A stretch of 64,000 nt of DNA from Isoetes taiwanensis (taxonomy: Eukaryota > Streptophyta > Lycopodiopsida > Isoetales > Isoetaceae): contig JAJEKV010000063.1 of the NCBI GenBank assembly GCA_021234155.1, positions 8,144,095 to 8,208,094 of the forward strand, given 5' to 3'. Below, one piece after another: positions 22,842 to 33,202 of the stretch. The stretch's first letter is position 1. Each line of letters starts with the position of its first letter. Position numbers and translations under genes: made by a program. The notes under the pieces are model-generated. The model was given only the letters and a program-made list of their open reading frames with translations. It was not told the origin of the DNA and made no database searches.

Positions 22842-24527
22842 ATGAAGCAAGCTTTTAAAGATAAGGGAGTTCTTGGGTTTTTTAAAAGTTCTGTAAAGGA
22901 GAAAACATCAGAAGTTAAAGCTGATCTAAAGCCCTCTTCCGTATCTGAGCCTTACATCAAACCTAGAGTGGAGAATAGTAGAGCTGAGAAATCTATGGTG
23001 GCTGATGTTTGCTTGGAGCAAGGAAGGCCCTGTGATTTTGGGCCACGTTTAAATGCAGGGTGTAGGCCTAATTCCTCTTCTTCGAATGGCGGTCGTCGAA
23101 CAAAATGGAATATGGAGCAGCCTGCGGAGTTTCACTGCCCTATATCCAAGCAGCTCATGGCAGATCCCGTGATTGTAGCTTCAGGGCAGAGTTATGAAAG
23201 AGCATGTATTGAAGCATGGTTTGAGAGTGGACGGCGAGATTGTTTGCAAACAGGTAACATGCTAGATAACATATGCATGTTTCCAAATAATTCTTTGAAA
23301 ACAACAATCTTGAATTGGTGTGAAATGTATAATGTTCCTAAACCCAAGCCTGTAGAGTTAGAGGCTGCCAGAAAGTTTGTACAGGACATTATTAACCCCC
23401 CTAAGCTTATTTCTCCTGTAAGGTACGTTGTGTCAGAAGTTGGAACTAATTTGAGATCTGAGGATTACTTTATGGCAAAAAGTTCAGTTCCTGTTATCTT
23501 AGACACTTCCCCTAGAGCTCATTTAGGCCAGGAACAAAATGATCCTAATGCTCCTTCTATCAGAAGTGAGGGTATCACAAATCTTGTAGAAGAATTGAAG
23601 TCTGGCGATGAAAATTTGCAAAAGAATGCTGCAGAATTCATCAGAATGGTGGCGCGGGATATTTCAGATAACAGAATTGCCCTCTGTACAACTGAGATTT
23701 TAGATTCTCTGTTGCCTCTCGTTCATTCTCGAAACTCAGAGGTTCAGACCAATTCCATGGCAGCTGTATTGAATCTATCGTTAGAAAAGGAGAACAAGTT
23801 GAAAGTTGCAAGAGCAGCTTTTATTCCAAGTTTAGTTAATTTGCTGAAATCTGAGAACAAGGAAGTTCAGGAACATGCTGCAGGGACCATATTTAGTCTA
23901 GCCCTACATGAAGATAACAGAATTCCGCTAGGGGTTTTAGGTGCAGTTCCCCCTCTTGTTCAAGTACTGAAGAATGGATCATCAAGAGCTCAGCAAGATG
24001 CAGCAATGGCCCTCTATTACTTGTCCCTTGCACAATTAAATCGTTCCAAATTGGTGAAGGCAGGTTTGATTCCTATCTTGTTTGAGATTGCGAAAGAAAG
24101 CCAAGGAAATGACCTTGCAACTAGGGCTATGTGCATACTATCTTGCTTGGCTGCAGGTCAAGAAGGAAGAACTGCTGTTCTTGAATTAAATGGGATCTCT
24201 GTGCTTTTGGGGTTTCTTGCTAAAACAAGTGAAGGAAATGATTTGGAATTTAAGGAGCATGCCATTGCCACTCTATTGCATCTTTCTAATCACAATATCA
24301 GATTTAAGCCTCTGGCAAGGCAGGCTGGAGCAGTTGACATTCTGGTGTCCCTTTTAGAAACTGCCACTCCCAGAGGAAAAGATAAGGTCAATACACTGCT
24401 CAACATTCTGAAGGATGTGCCAAATGGCAACTCGCCATCATCCCCCAATTTTGAGCCTCATTATCAGAGAGCATATATAAGAAGGGGGCCGAATTGGCCA
24501 GAGAAGGCAGAGACATCTCGCTTCTGA
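22842..24527 (+). CDS. U-box domain protein with ARM repeats (E3 ubiquitin ligase)
   Basis: A single uninterrupted 561-codon ORF. The N-terminal 90 residues are polar. A U-box follows (about 92-165: PAEFHCPISKQLMADPVIVA, SGQSYERACIEAWF, then the N-S-LK-T-I-NWC end), which binds E2 enzymes to attach ubiquitin. From about residue 233 to 525 run armadillo repeats, for instance EVQTNSMAAVLNLSLEKENK, EVQEHAAGTIFSLALHEDNR and AQQDAAMALYYLSL, the substrate-binding part. This layout and the lack of introns fit the plant PUB38-41 group, but I do not assign an orthologue. Compared with the usual U-box, the stretch between CLQTG and NNSLKTTI seems slightly altered but not broken. The first ATG in frame is used, after a CT-rich leader. 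It is the best candidate in the window for an intact intronless gene. Confidence 0.93.
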   Translation: MKQAFKDKGVLGFFKSSVKEKTSEVKADLKPSSVSEPYIKPRVENSRAEKSMVADVCLEQGRPCDFGPRLNAGCRPNSSSSNGGRRTKWNMEQPAEFHCPISKQLMADPVIVASGQSYERACIEAWFESGRRDCLQTGNMLDNICMFPNNSLKTTILNWCEMYNVPKPKPVELEAARKFVQDIINPPKLISPVRYVVSEVGTNLRSEDYFMAKSSVPVILDTSPRAHLGQEQNDPNAPSIRSEGITNLVEELKSGDENLQKNAAEFIRMVARDISDNRIALCTTEILDSLLPLVHSRNSEVQTNSMAAVLNLSLEKENKLKVARAAFIPSLVNLLKSENKEVQEHAAGTIFSLALHEDNRIPLGVLGAVPPLVQVLKNGSSRAQQDAAMALYYLSLAQLNRSKLVKAGLIPILFEIAKESQGNDLATRAMCILSCLAAGQEGRTAVLELNGISVLLGFLAKTSEGNDLEFKEHAIATLLHLSNHNIRFKPLARQAGAVDILVSLLETATPRGKDKVNTLLNILKDVPNGNSPSSPNFEPHYQRAYIRRGPNWPEKAETSRF

Positions 24528-24719
24528 TTAATGATCCTTGGAGATGAAAGATAAAATTCATGGGGATTATTACAATTTTGTTTTTTATCAATTCTTTTGA
24601 TAAGAAGACCAAGAATCATGGTATTCTCTATACTGTGGTGGTTCATGGTATTCTTTATGCTATGGTGGTTGGATTCCTTATGTTTTCAGCGTTCCATTTC
24701 TAAAATTGTGCATTTACAG

Positions 24720-25460
24720 CAGTCAGTAATAAGGACGGGGCTCTGTAGAGGAAGATACTGTTGATGTTCATAATATGGCTTTTGGACACAAGATTGTAAC
24801 ATGTTACTGTAAATTGAATCATACTTTTATTGTAAAAGAGAATGACCTTCAGGGGTGAATATAGACATGGTTGATTTTTTTCATAGTGGCTCTACATATT
24901 TTTTTCATAGTTGCTCTACATCCAGGCTGGAAAACTTTTTAATCTTGGTATGTTTAGCATCAATGCTCCATTTGAGAACAAATTCTTAATAGGTCCCATG
25001 GATATCATTTGTGGTGCTGTTTGTCTAACAACTAATTAACAATGCACCTTGCATACAGGTAACCTGTTGAATTCATAATAACAGTAGTATGCAACTATGG
25101 CCTTGTCGCAACATGTTTCCTTACATCTCGACTCTCTTTATAATTTTCTCCACGCAGATCTTGAAGATGAGTTTTGAGACATATTGTGGGATGGAATGGG
25201 GCAGCACGAATGGCTGACCCCATTCCATTCTGCATGACATCAAGAAAAGGTTAACTCGAGGCGAGTTTCCACTCTCATGAAGAACTGTTGAAGAATCTGC
25301 AAGAACGCTCATCCACTTTTGTTGACGTTTGATTACTCAAATAAAGTTCGTTGAATGGACGAAGTGAATTAAGTTTGTTGAATAAATAAAGTACATAGAA
25401 TGGATGAAATAAATTCACTGTGTAAAGAAATTGTCAACATAAAGCATAGGAGTTACATGG
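24720..25460. repeat. Downstream DNA shared with 32400-33120
   Basis: Starting about 190 bp after the U-box stop, AGTAATAAGGAC, GGCTCTGTAGAG, ATATGGCTTTTGGACACAAG, CTGTAAATTGAATCATACTT, a TAGACATG block, AAACTTTTTAATCTTGG and a GAAGAATCTGCAAGAA block recur, diverged but in order, at 32400-33000. The function is unknown; it behaves like a dispersed repeat or an old segmental copy. Confidence 0.75.
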
Positions 25461-27820
25461 CCATGTGCAAACATAAATCTAAACTACACAAAAGGATTTC
25501 TTAAATGGTTAAGGCAACTTAGGGCCGGCTATGCACACGAAAAAAATTCTAAACTACATAGATATCTTAAATAGTGTATCACTGTTGTTCATTAAAAAAC
25601 AACTTCCTCATTTTAGTTTGAAATGGTTGAATACATTGTCTTCCAATGAAAGAAGTAAAATGTCATCAAGTCATTTAGTTTGAAATATTGATTAGTCAAA
25701 TACAAAGTACACTTTTGTCTTCCAATAAAAGAAGTAAAATATGAATAATATGCTACAAATAATATGAAACAATCCTACGAGTAATATGCTACGAATAGGT
25801 TGTGATTCTTTCTTCTAATTTGGATCGAAAGTTCCTTTATTTTAGCAATCTATTTGGTGCACAATGAAATAGGAAGTCTAGGATGTGCCTTTCAATTTTG
25901 TATGCAGTAACTGGAAGGTGGAGGTGTTTGAAACTCACTCTCATGGATGTTCCTAAATCTATTTTTCTATTCTATGGATGATTATGGTTGATCTTTGTGA
26001 GCTCCTATGTGTTGAGAAGGGGGGTAGAGACTATAAAGGCCGTAGTAGATCATGTATCTAGTTAGCCTCCATAATTCTCAAATTGTTGCGGCCTGTGCAT
26101 AAGAGCCTGCCTGGTTGTGGGTGGCGTGCTAGACCGGCGTATGAGGACATGTGTAAAGCCGACCGAGGATCTTAGCGGGCTAGGCCTGATGGCTTGCCAC
26201 TGAGCGTGTGGGCAAGGCATGGGCTCGACACCTCTTGGATGATGTGTCACCTTCAATGGGGTTCAAGTCGTAGACGAGCAGTGGCTCTCTAGCCGCCTGT
26301 AATTGGCATACGTGCCTCTGGAGGGGGTGATCCCCTCCTGCCTCATTGGGACTGGAGAGATGCAACCCAGGAGTAGCCCTTTGGCTATGCACCTAACAGG
26401 CTATGGTCAAGCCCCAAGACTTATCACCCTATTCTGCAAGGTATGCACAGGAGGGGCGGATGGAGCGGACTACCCAATGACCATGTTCTATGCCAGTCAA
26501 GTCCATTGTTATGAACTCTGTCTGCTTTGACCTCTGGAGACCCAAGCTGTTAGTCAACCCCTTGAGTCTGAGCCTTGGGTGGGATTCCCTTTATGTTGAT
26601 GTTATTGATGTTGTTGATGCAGATGTTATGGTGGGCCACCCTTCGGGGTGGAACTATATGTATTGGATGCTATGTGCTTACATTTGTTTACGCTTCCGCA
26701 ACTAGGATGACCTCGAGGGAGACGGGATGAATGACACGTCCATTTTGCCCCATCGAGTTCTTGTGGATAGCAAGGATTCGATGTTAGGTGGACGGCCTCT
26801 GCCAGCATGAGCGTTGGCAGAAGGGATGAACTCAGATTCTTATACGATGGGAGCATCGTATATGAGCAAGGGACGTCACAGCACACCTGTCGTAACAATG
26901 GTGGTAACTATTGGTTCAACATAGGGAACATACTCAGCAAGAAGGGGTTGTGGTGCAAAAGTGTCTTTCCGACAGGCAACTCTTTTCATACGAGGTATGT
27001 GCCACCCATCAGAGATGCTTCAATTGTTCCTCCTTGCGAGCAATTTGCTCATAAAAAAAAACAGCTTTGGGCATAGAGGAAGGAGGAGGAGAGGAAGGTA
27101 GAAGAGCAAGATAAAAAACATGAGCTTTCTTCATTTTGTATTCTCAAAACATTCTGGTACTCCCATTTTAGAGTTGGTCAGGCGATATTGAATACTATCC
27201 TCCCTAATAGATTCAGTTGTTTTCAGGGTCTTGCAGTTCGGTTGTGACTTCATAACTACCAATCATCTCCTCCCCTCAAGGTTCTTGACTCCACTTCAAA
27301 TGACGGAGAACATGGTCTAGATTATCTCTCTTTACTTCCTTCGTCTCATTGGAAATGGGGTAGCACAGGCCCAATTCTTTAAAAAACTTGTGCTCTGTTT
27401 GCATAGCCTCATGAGTATAAAATTTGTACTGGCTCTGAACAATGAAAGTTTTTCTATAGTCAAGTGGTTATGCGCACATAGGTAATGAATAGGTAAAAAA
27501 CTTGTATAGTCAAGTGGCTTTCCTGAATAGGATAGATAGATAGATAGATAGTATTTTAACGTCACACCACTAGGCAGCATCCAACTGGACATGTGACCAC
27601 ACACCACACTACATTGCTTGGTTGGGCCCTGCCCCCAACCACTTTACATTGCTTTGATAGGGGAGATTTATAGTCATGGCTATGCATGCATAGGTGGGGT
27701 AATTTTTGTATAGCTAAATGGCTATGCGCACATAGGCCCTCAATACGAGAAATTTTTGTATAGTTACTATGCCCTGCTCCAGGAGGCCTTATGGCACTTT
27801 CCAGCCTCATGATGGGGCTT
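25461..27820. other. Non-coding DNA; repeat-derived, with a GC-richer island at 26.05-27.0 kb
   Basis: 25.46-25.75 kb still matches parts of 33.2-34.0 kb (TAGATATCTTAAA, the TTGTCTTCCAATG blocks). From 26050 to 27000 the base composition rises in GC, and short open frames occur on both strands with no recognisable domain. This could be a retroelement LTR or leader. 27400-27780 contains repeated TTTTTGTATAGTCAAGTGG and CTATGCGCACATAGG words, which suggest a decayed inverted or tandem element. A GATA microsatellite with ATTTTAACGTC at 27530-27563 resembles a SINE tail. Confidence 0.35.
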
Positions 27821-27824
27821 CGAA

Positions 27825-28077
27825 CTGAGAGCAAAACGTAAACCTGTGATGCAAGGGGCCAGGGATTTATGTACTGGCGTCAAATGAGAAGGCTTTTACA
27901 TAAGTAGAAAGGATGCATTGCAGGCCATCAGAAAGAACATGCAACCTATTGAGAGCAAAATGTAAACCCAGTGATGCAAGGGGCGTGGATTTATGTATCT
28001 TGGCGCCAAATGAGAAGGCTTTTACATAAGTAGAAAGGATGCATTGCAGGCCATCAGAAAGAACATGCAACCTATTT
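27825..28077. repeat. Two-copy tandem duplication, unit about 126 bp
   Basis: GAGAGCAAAACGTAAACC, GTGATGCAAGGGGC, TGAGAAGGCTTTTACATAAG, AAAGGATGCATTGCAGGCCA and AGAACATGCAACCTATT appear twice head to tail with few differences, which indicates a fairly recent event. Confidence 0.9.
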
Positions 28078-29142
28078 TGTGCAGTTCATTGTTGTTTCCA
28101 AAGATGTCGAGGATCGATAAAATATCCTTCAAGCACAAATCGAGCACAAATTCGACCCTTTCCGAAAAAAACGCATACCGAATTGGCAAACCGGGTCCAA
28201 ATGTTGAGGTTTTTGTTGAGAGCCCATTGAGGGATTGGCTTTGTCACCTATAAAAGTGCAAGTAAGAAGAGGTGGGGTTTAAGGTTTAGTTTTTGTTTGT
28301 AAATCATGTTTGTAAATCAAAAGGGTCTCACCACCGCTAATTTTCATCATTACCTGCTAATTTTCATCATTACCTAGATTCTCACCGAAGGTCATCGAAG
28401 GTGGTATGTATTAATTAAATTTTTTTTAGACAAATTAAACAGGCAGTACTAAGCTGTTTGAGATGTATCTAAGTGTATTTCATAAACGAATAAAAGTGTG
28501 AAAGATGAAGCCAAGCTTGTTGCATCATACTTGATATTAAAACATCCCATTGGATACTATGCAGGAGAATTTGAAGTTCTAGGGGAAATCAATATACCCA
28601 ACTATTTATGGCCCATATGGAATTTATATTAGTGCTGCTGCATGGCTTGGAGCATTTGGTCCATTATTTGGAACATCCCCTTTCATCTTGTATATTTTGT
28701 CAAATGATATTGGAAACACAGACTTGGGAGTAAGCATGGGATGATGCCTCTTTTCTGCAGACTTGGTTACAGTTGGAACATAAACTATTATGGCTTTTTG
28801 CCAGATGGATCTTCAAATACATCTATCAAGAGATTTTAACATTCCCACAGCTCCAATGACAAGCAATGATCTCTGTCTTGCTCTACCTGCACTGTTGGAT
28901 CCATGTTCGATGAATATGGCACTGCCATTGTTATCAACATCATGCTTATTAGCGTTCAAACTATTGCATCAGTGAACATTATCACATCTTACATCGCTAC
29001 AATATTGAAGCCTTTAAACTTTATATCATGGTTTTTATTTCTTTTTGCTATTTTAAATTCCTAAATAGATAGATATCAATAAAATGTTTCTAATTGTGTC
29101 TATAATATCATTACAAATATTTTCTACTTCGTTCATCAATTA
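28078..29142. other. No supported gene
   Basis: AT-rich DNA. A 20-bp block, GCTAATTTTCATCATTACCT, is duplicated in tandem at 28336-28375. Around 28600-28690 the plus strand reads TIYGPYGIYISAAAWLGAFG after a frame adjustment, followed by a membrane-like string near 28930. This suggests an old gene fragment I do not recognise. Confidence 0.3.
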
Positions 29143-29146
29143 TTAA

Positions 29147-29537
29147 GGCCCCAAAGGGGCCAAAATTTTTTTGGGTTAACACACAAACCATTACATCCAG
29201 CACTCTAATATTAAATCCCCCTTGAAACCCCCTTTGGTTTGGGTGCATATTCATACCTCTGACGTGAGGGGCGGCGAGTCGCTTGGATAGGCATATTCAC
29301 CTTTTATTCCTTAATCTACACCATGCATAAAGTTCATCGTTTGTGGGTGTTAATTTTGTACATGTATTGTAAATTTTTTTGGGCTCTCGCTGCCCTACGT
29401 AACCCCAGTGTGAATATGCACCCAAACCAAAGGGGGTTTAAGGGGGATTTTAATTTAAATGTGTCAAATGCAATGGTTTGTATTGATAATATTAATGGTA
29501 TGTGTTAACTAAAAATTTTTTTGGCCCCTTCGGGGCC
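29147..29537. mobile_element. Foldback element with long inverted arms and TTAA flanks
   Basis: The left arm (29147-about 29255: GGCCCCAAAGGGGCC, AAACCATT, CCCTTGAAACCCCCTTTGG, TTTGGGTGCATATTCA) is the reverse complement of the right arm (about 29415-29537: TGAATATGCACCCAAACCAA, AGGGGGTTTAAGGGGGATTT, CCCCTTCGGGGCC). The arms exceed 100 bp around a centre of about 150 bp. TTAA lies outside each end (29143-29146, 29538-29541), compatible with a TTAA target duplication of piggyBac type; because TTAA is palindromic it could instead be part of the arms. It is non-coding. A partial copy lies at 4724-5068. Confidence 0.85.
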
Positions 29538-29541
29538 TTAA

Positions 29542-30690
29542 GGATGGTGTAGGGGTGCATATAATATTGTGCATGGAGTTTCCTTAGTGCATGTAATATT
29601 GTGCATATAATATTTGTGCATGGAGATTCCTTAGTGCATATGAAGCATAATAGAAAATGGTAGTAGAGCTGAAAACAAGCCATTACATTTGAAGTCCTAA
29701 TATTAAGTGTGACATAATACCATGATAGATAATAGACAAATGGTAACACATTTTAAAAACATTTTAAAAACAGAAAACATTAGTTCAAGACCAAATCTGA
29801 AAAGAACAAGTGCAGCAACAAAACTAAGAATTTAGAAACATGCTAACAATGACAAGACGACCATCATGGAAATTTCTGTTTCTGTAAATTTTTTGCCTAT
29901 AAAATGAACCACTCGGGAAGTCAAATCATAATAACTGATACCTACCTTCTTCAAGCTACATATTCCATATACTGGATACAATTGGTTACCCAAGACAATA
30001 TGTACTAAGGATACCGCTTGGAAACAAAGCATCTTCATGGCTTTGATGGCTTCGCACATAAGCTTGTACTTCCCACAAGAAATGCTTCAGTCTCTTCCTG
30101 ACATAAATATAGTTATTCACTTCATCGAGAGCAAGGTTGTAGAAGCCACCATTTTAAACACGTTCTAACATTCTATACAAATTTGCCATTTAGACATAAT
30201 CACCATACTGTTTGCTCTCCTAGCCATTTCGGAACTTGTATTGTAACCCATGAACTAGAACCAACAACCTCCTTGCATGAACTGGAAGCTCTGGTCGCCA
30301 GAAATGAGGGCTCACCAGAGCCTTAACCCCCATTGTTCGGCCCGTTGATCAAGCAACTTAAGAACCTGTTGGCCATCAATACAATCAGATTATATCATAT
30401 ACGATGGATCGAGGATTAAGAATGCCTGTAGATCCCTGACAGTACCAACGTAATCCTGAAGAGCATTGTTAAAGTAAATCAGAGCTTCGCATGCACTCAA
30501 AACCTAAAACGTGATTACTCTATGCAATGGCTTCATGGACCACTGTTAAAGAAAGAAAAATTACCATGAGGCCAGAAAAGGGGCCAGTTCAAGCTCGCAC
30601 TGGATGTGGGGAAGTTCCCATAAGCGTGGCAGACTTGTTCCTTCCTCTTTGAAGATTCAGAGAAGTAAAAGAAGTCGGATTTGCCTTAGA
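29542..30690. other. No intact gene; short coding-like scraps on the minus strand
   Basis: Around 29565-29625 CATAATATTGTGCATGGAG-type words repeat. On the minus strand, 30360-30490 reads EALIYFNNALQDYVGTVRDL then DGQQVLKLLDQRAEQWGL across one stop, a protein-like text of unknown family. It lies downstream of the malonyltransferase relic and could be an unrelated gene fragment. Confidence 0.3.
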
Positions 30691-31502
30691 GTTTCTGTTG
30701 CTTCAAGCCTTAGTCCATCCTCAAAACTGCAAGAAAGTAGACATGAGCATTTGTGTGCACTCTTTATATGCACATGCCAATTCAAAAAATATACACCATC
30801 GCACACCAAAACTCCAAAGAAAAGCGAAAGTGATTAGTATTCACCAAGGCTGAGCCCACAAGTAACATCAACTGAATCAACAATGGCCTGCCCTCCTTTA
30901 CGTGCTCGGAGTGCCTCAACGACAGCTAAGCTTGCAACATATATTGCCGGCTGCAGAGAGCTTTATTACTTTCTGAGTGTTTCCAAAGTTACAGTACTAT
31001 ACTACTGAGGAGTCTAGATTTGAAGAATCTAGATTTTGTGCCTTAAATATTTTGATTAAGAACAAAGCAGAAAGGCTCTTACCTAGCTTATGACAGTAGA
31101 ATCCAGCTTTTCTTTAGGCCCATTAACGCAAACATCAAGAAGATCATATCTGTAGATCTGTGATAGATTAACCTTCAGATCTAAAAATTCTGTTTCACAA
31201 GGATGCACATACCCAAGAATTTCATTGGCTTTAACAAAAAGTTCAGCAGCTGGTTGCACGTCCTGGACATTCTTTCCCATCCCAACCTCCTGGGCACCCT
31301 GCAGCCCATCACCGGCGAAGAGGTCATCACTGGTCGAAGCATGAGACTGCACCTCTACATTTGCAACGCCCATGCTCCGCACATCGGAGCTCCGATTACA
31401 GAAAACCGCTCTTTGGATCCTTTTGGAAGCAACTGCATTTTTGTAGCTTCGAAATGTTGGCAAGAAGGCAATGAGCTTGGCTGAACCAGAAGGCTGCTTC
31501 AC
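30690..31502 (-). pseudogene. Malonyl-CoA:ACP transacylase (plastid FabD type), pseudogene
   Basis: Intact enzymes load malonyl groups onto acyl carrier protein for fatty-acid synthesis in plastids. On the minus strand exon 1 (31502-31213) encodes a transit-peptide-like N-terminus, then GAQEVGMGKN and PAAELFVKANEILG. Exon 2 (31149-31083) gives YDLLDVCVNGPKEKLDSTVI, exon 3 (30950-30845) PAIYVASLAVVEALRARKGG and VDSVDVTCGLSL, and exon 4 near 30727 SFEDGLRL. The junctions have GT-AG ends. Lesions: the FPGQGAQ-type motif is altered to FAGDGLQGAQ; the Gln codon ending exon 2 is TAG; the short exon with GEYTALAFAG (after the nucleophilic Ser of GLSLG) is absent; text after SFEDGLRL is lost. The intron between exons 1 and 2 is only 63 nt and in frame, so it reads through in a simple translation. 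I call it a pseudogene, family confident. Confidence 0.82.
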
Positions 31503-32029
31503 TGCTTCTAAAGTAACGGAAGAAGGCAGGGATTAATAGACCCTAATCAACACAACCCTAAAATACATTTTTTTTTTTAATTTATTTATTTATTTATTTA
31601 TTTGTGGAGTGTAGGGGATAAACCATTGGTGATATAAAATTTAGATAATAAAATGCGGAGTGCACTCTAGATATACTAATTAGTATGCCTCATGCAATAC
31701 GCCCATGAAATCATATAAAAACCATGCTAAAAAGCGTATAAAATCACAAAAAAGACCCCCTGTTATAATGCTAGATATTCGTGTTTTGCTTAAATATTTC
31801 AAATTTCTTCTTTCCTTTTTATACTAAAGCATATTTTAGCCTCTTCTTTTCCTATTTTGACCCTAGAATTGCGTCTCAAACATGAAATTGAGATCACTTT
31901 TTGCTTCGACACCTAAAACAACATGAATTCAACTAAAAAATCTACTTTTTTGGCAATGAGTGCAATTGCAGGTCATTAGTGTCACCTTGTTAAAAGGGCA
32001 AGCAGTATCTTACATGGCCCCTTTAGCAA
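31503..32029. other. Non-coding, with a TTTA microsatellite and a shared dispersed repeat
   Basis: A TTTA run at 31578-31602 is followed at 31661-31786 by the repeat also found at 7446-7560. No gene is seen. Confidence 0.45.
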
Positions 32030-32395
32030 CCATGAATCCTTTTAGTATAGTGACATCTTCTACTTATATGCAAAACAAAAAAGTCCAATTGGATGCGGAA
32101 TAAAAAATCATAGTTTGAATTTTGTGAGTGACGAAGAGCTTGAAGTCAAAACATGTTCAGACATGGAACATGTCCTCTGAAAAAAGTTATGACAAAGGTC
32201 CCAAGTACCAAGGGCATCTTTGAAGTATATGGAACAGTACAATTAGCCTTCTTCTGCACAGGAAGACAACTAACTTTCAATGGAAATTAAGAAAAGGACA
32301 AAAAGAGAATAAGATTGAATAATTTAGTCATTTCATTAGCATTGTTTGACTGACTAAATCAATATTCATTAAACCCAATGAGTTGAGATCATTTT
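32030..32395. repeat. Dispersed repeat shared with 35465-35830
   Basis: AAGTCCAATTGGATGC, GTTATGACAAAGGTCCCAAG, TACCAAGGGCATCTTTGAAG, TAGCCTTCTTCTG, and TTGTTTGACTGACTAAATCA plus ATATTCA recur in order at 35465-35830 with moderate divergence. About 360 bp, non-coding. Confidence 0.82.
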
Positions 32396-32399
32396 GAGT

Positions 32400-33120
32400 C
32401 AGTGATAAGGACAAGGCTCTGTAGAGAAAGATACTTTTGATGTTGAAAATATGGCTTTTAGACACAAGATTGTTACTGTAAATTGAATCATACTTCTACT
32501 GTAAGAAAGAACGATCTTCAGGGGGAATAGAGACATGACTGATTTTTTTCACAGGGGCTCTATATCCAGGCTATATAGAAAACTTTTTGTCTTGGCATGT
32601 TTACCATCAATACTCCATCTAAGAACAAATTCTTAATAGGCCCCATAGATATCAAAGATTTACCATCTCGGTGCTGAGATCTTATGAACAATGCATCTTG
32701 CATATAGGTAACATGTGGAAACCAAGATAATGGTGCAACTATGACACATTGTGACATGTCCCTCTTCATCTCGACTCTCTTAATAGTTTTTCTCCACATA
32801 TATCTTGAAGATAAGTTTTGAGACGTAATGTGGAATGAGGGGAAGCCATTCCTGCGGACCCAGCAGCCTAGAAAATGCAGCAAGAATGGATGTCCCCATT
32901 CCACATAAAAAAAAGGCTAATTAATTCCACCAGTTTCTTCAAAACGACTTTCATTCTCATGACATGGTTGAAGAATCTGCAAGAATGCTTATCCAATGAT
33001 GTTTGTTTAGTAAAGTACGTTGAATGGACGAGGTCAAGAGAGTTCATTGTATCATCTAAAAGAAATTGTCAGCATAAGGCATTGGAGTTCTATGGGCCAA
33101 ATGTAGACATAAATCTAAAG
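32400..33120. repeat. Second copy of the repeat lying downstream of the U-box gene
   Basis: It matches 24720-25460 in order (GGCTCTGTAGAG, ATATGGCTTTTAGACACAAG, CTGTAAATTGAATCATACTT and onward). The U-box gene itself is not present upstream here, so only the flank was copied or the gene copy was lost. Confidence 0.75.
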
Positions 33121-33202
33121 TAAGAAATTGTCAAACATAAGGCATAGAAGTGCTATTGGCCATATGCAAATATATATATTTCTGGAGTACATAGAGGGAA
33201 TT

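Noticed and set aside
26050-27000. Solo LTR or retroelement leader
   Set aside because: The composition is suggestive, but I found no TG...CA ends, target duplication or second copy.
31083-31502. Intact 139-residue protein
   Set aside because: The frame reads through a 63-nt in-frame intron (GTATGT...CTACAG) and ends at a nonsense codon; it is part of the malonyltransferase pseudogene.
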